Assembly (NCBI GenBank): GCA_023427865.1
Contig: JAEYZV010000254.1
Coordinates: 1-5,572 of the forward strand
Direction of reading: 5' to 3'
From: Acidobacteriota bacterium
GTDB lineage: Bacteria; Acidobacteriota; Vicinamibacteria; Vicinamibacterales; Vicinamibacteraceae
Length of the DNA: 5,572 nucleotides
Notes under the pieces: generated by a model
What the model saw: only the letters and a program-made list of their open reading frames with translations
The model's database searches: none
Told to the model about the DNA's origin: nothing
Program-made: the position numbers and the translations under genes
Part shown: positions 5,312 to 5,572 of the stretch, piece by piece
How the letters are laid out: each line of letters begins with the position of its first letter
How positions within the stretch are numbered: position 1 is the first letter of the stretch

Positions 5312-5572
5312 TTAGAACATCCCCTCCATGACGCTGCCATATGCCAAGGCGACCATGACAAGGACCACGCCACCCGCTACCAGTGCGCTGACTACGATCG
5401 CCTCGCGCGTGGTCATCACCCGGACTTGCGCCTTCCTGATGTGGGCGTTCGGATAACGTGTTCCGTCCTCCGCCACGATGCCGTTTCCGTCCACAGTTTG
5501 CACGGCAAACGCAGCCCGTGTGCCGTCGTGAAGGTGCAGCACTACGTAATCACCGGGCTTGATTCGGCTGTA
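5312..5572 (-). CDS. C-terminal part of a membrane-anchored protein with SH3-like domain (partial)
   Basis: The frame is open to the right edge, so the gene's start lies outside the window; a GTG at 5542 could mimic a start but in-frame coding continues beyond it. At least 86 residues are present. The visible N-terminal part (IKPGDYVVLHLHDGTRAAF, then VDGNGIVAEDGTRYPNAHIRKAQVRV) has the look of a small five-stranded beta-barrel of the SH3/Sm-like kind seen in short bacterial envelope proteins: a PGDxVxLxxxDG opening, a D-G turn before the next strand, and an I..AQVRV end. Next comes a hydrophobic helix (TTREAIVVSALVAGGVVLVM onward, to about VALAYGSV) and a short tail MEGMF ending in TAA. It is convergent with the propeller gene. 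Function is unknown, and whether there is a signal peptide or lipobox cannot be seen. Confidence 0.8.
   Translation of the reverse strand, partial: YSRIKPGDYVVLHLHDGTRAAFAVQTVDGNGIVAEDGTRYPNAHIRKAQVRVMTTREAIVVSALVAGGVVLVMVALAYGSVMEGMF

Overview
High-GC bacterial DNA with no mobile element, RNA gene or CRISPR array that I can see. The gene content (ArsR/AHSA1 cassette, glyoxalase-fold fragment, a DUF3943-like exported protein, a YncE-like propeller, an SH3-like small protein) and the codon use suggest a free-living soil or sediment bacterium. Acidobacteriota is my best guess, by resemblance to proteins I recall from that group, and it is not proven by this window.

Layout, left to right. 70-940 (minus strand): a two-gene operon of an ArsR-family repressor followed by an AHSA1/SRPBCC-fold protein. 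Its promoter and start codon lie in a perfect 24-bp palindrome that is probably the repressor's own operator. 1104-1541 (plus): a glyoxalase/VOC-fold gene that matches its family only for about its first 68 residues and then loses all family character, so it is probably truncated. The break lies next to a cluster of inverted repeats. 1391-3479 (minus): a second likely operon of a CNNM/CBS/CorC-type membrane protein and, 19 bp downstream, an exported DUF3943-like protein started by GTG. 3480-4086: about 600 bp without a confident gene, holding GC-rich CGGCCTTCG repeats, one short hydrophobic ORF and one coding-like patch. 4087-5245 (plus): a 37-residue ORF with paired cysteines and a good ribosome-binding site, then an exported YncE-like beta-propeller protein. 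5312-5572 (minus): the C-terminal part of a membrane-anchored protein that runs off the right edge.

How the genes work together: the left operon looks like a self-contained regulator/effector pair. The CorC-like and DUF3943-like genes are probably co-transcribed and both act at the cell envelope. The remaining genes look like ordinary chromosomal neighbours. I see no clear new defence, mobile or biosynthetic system. The points most worth a second look are the operator/start-codon palindrome, the broken VOC gene and the tiny paired-cysteine ORF.
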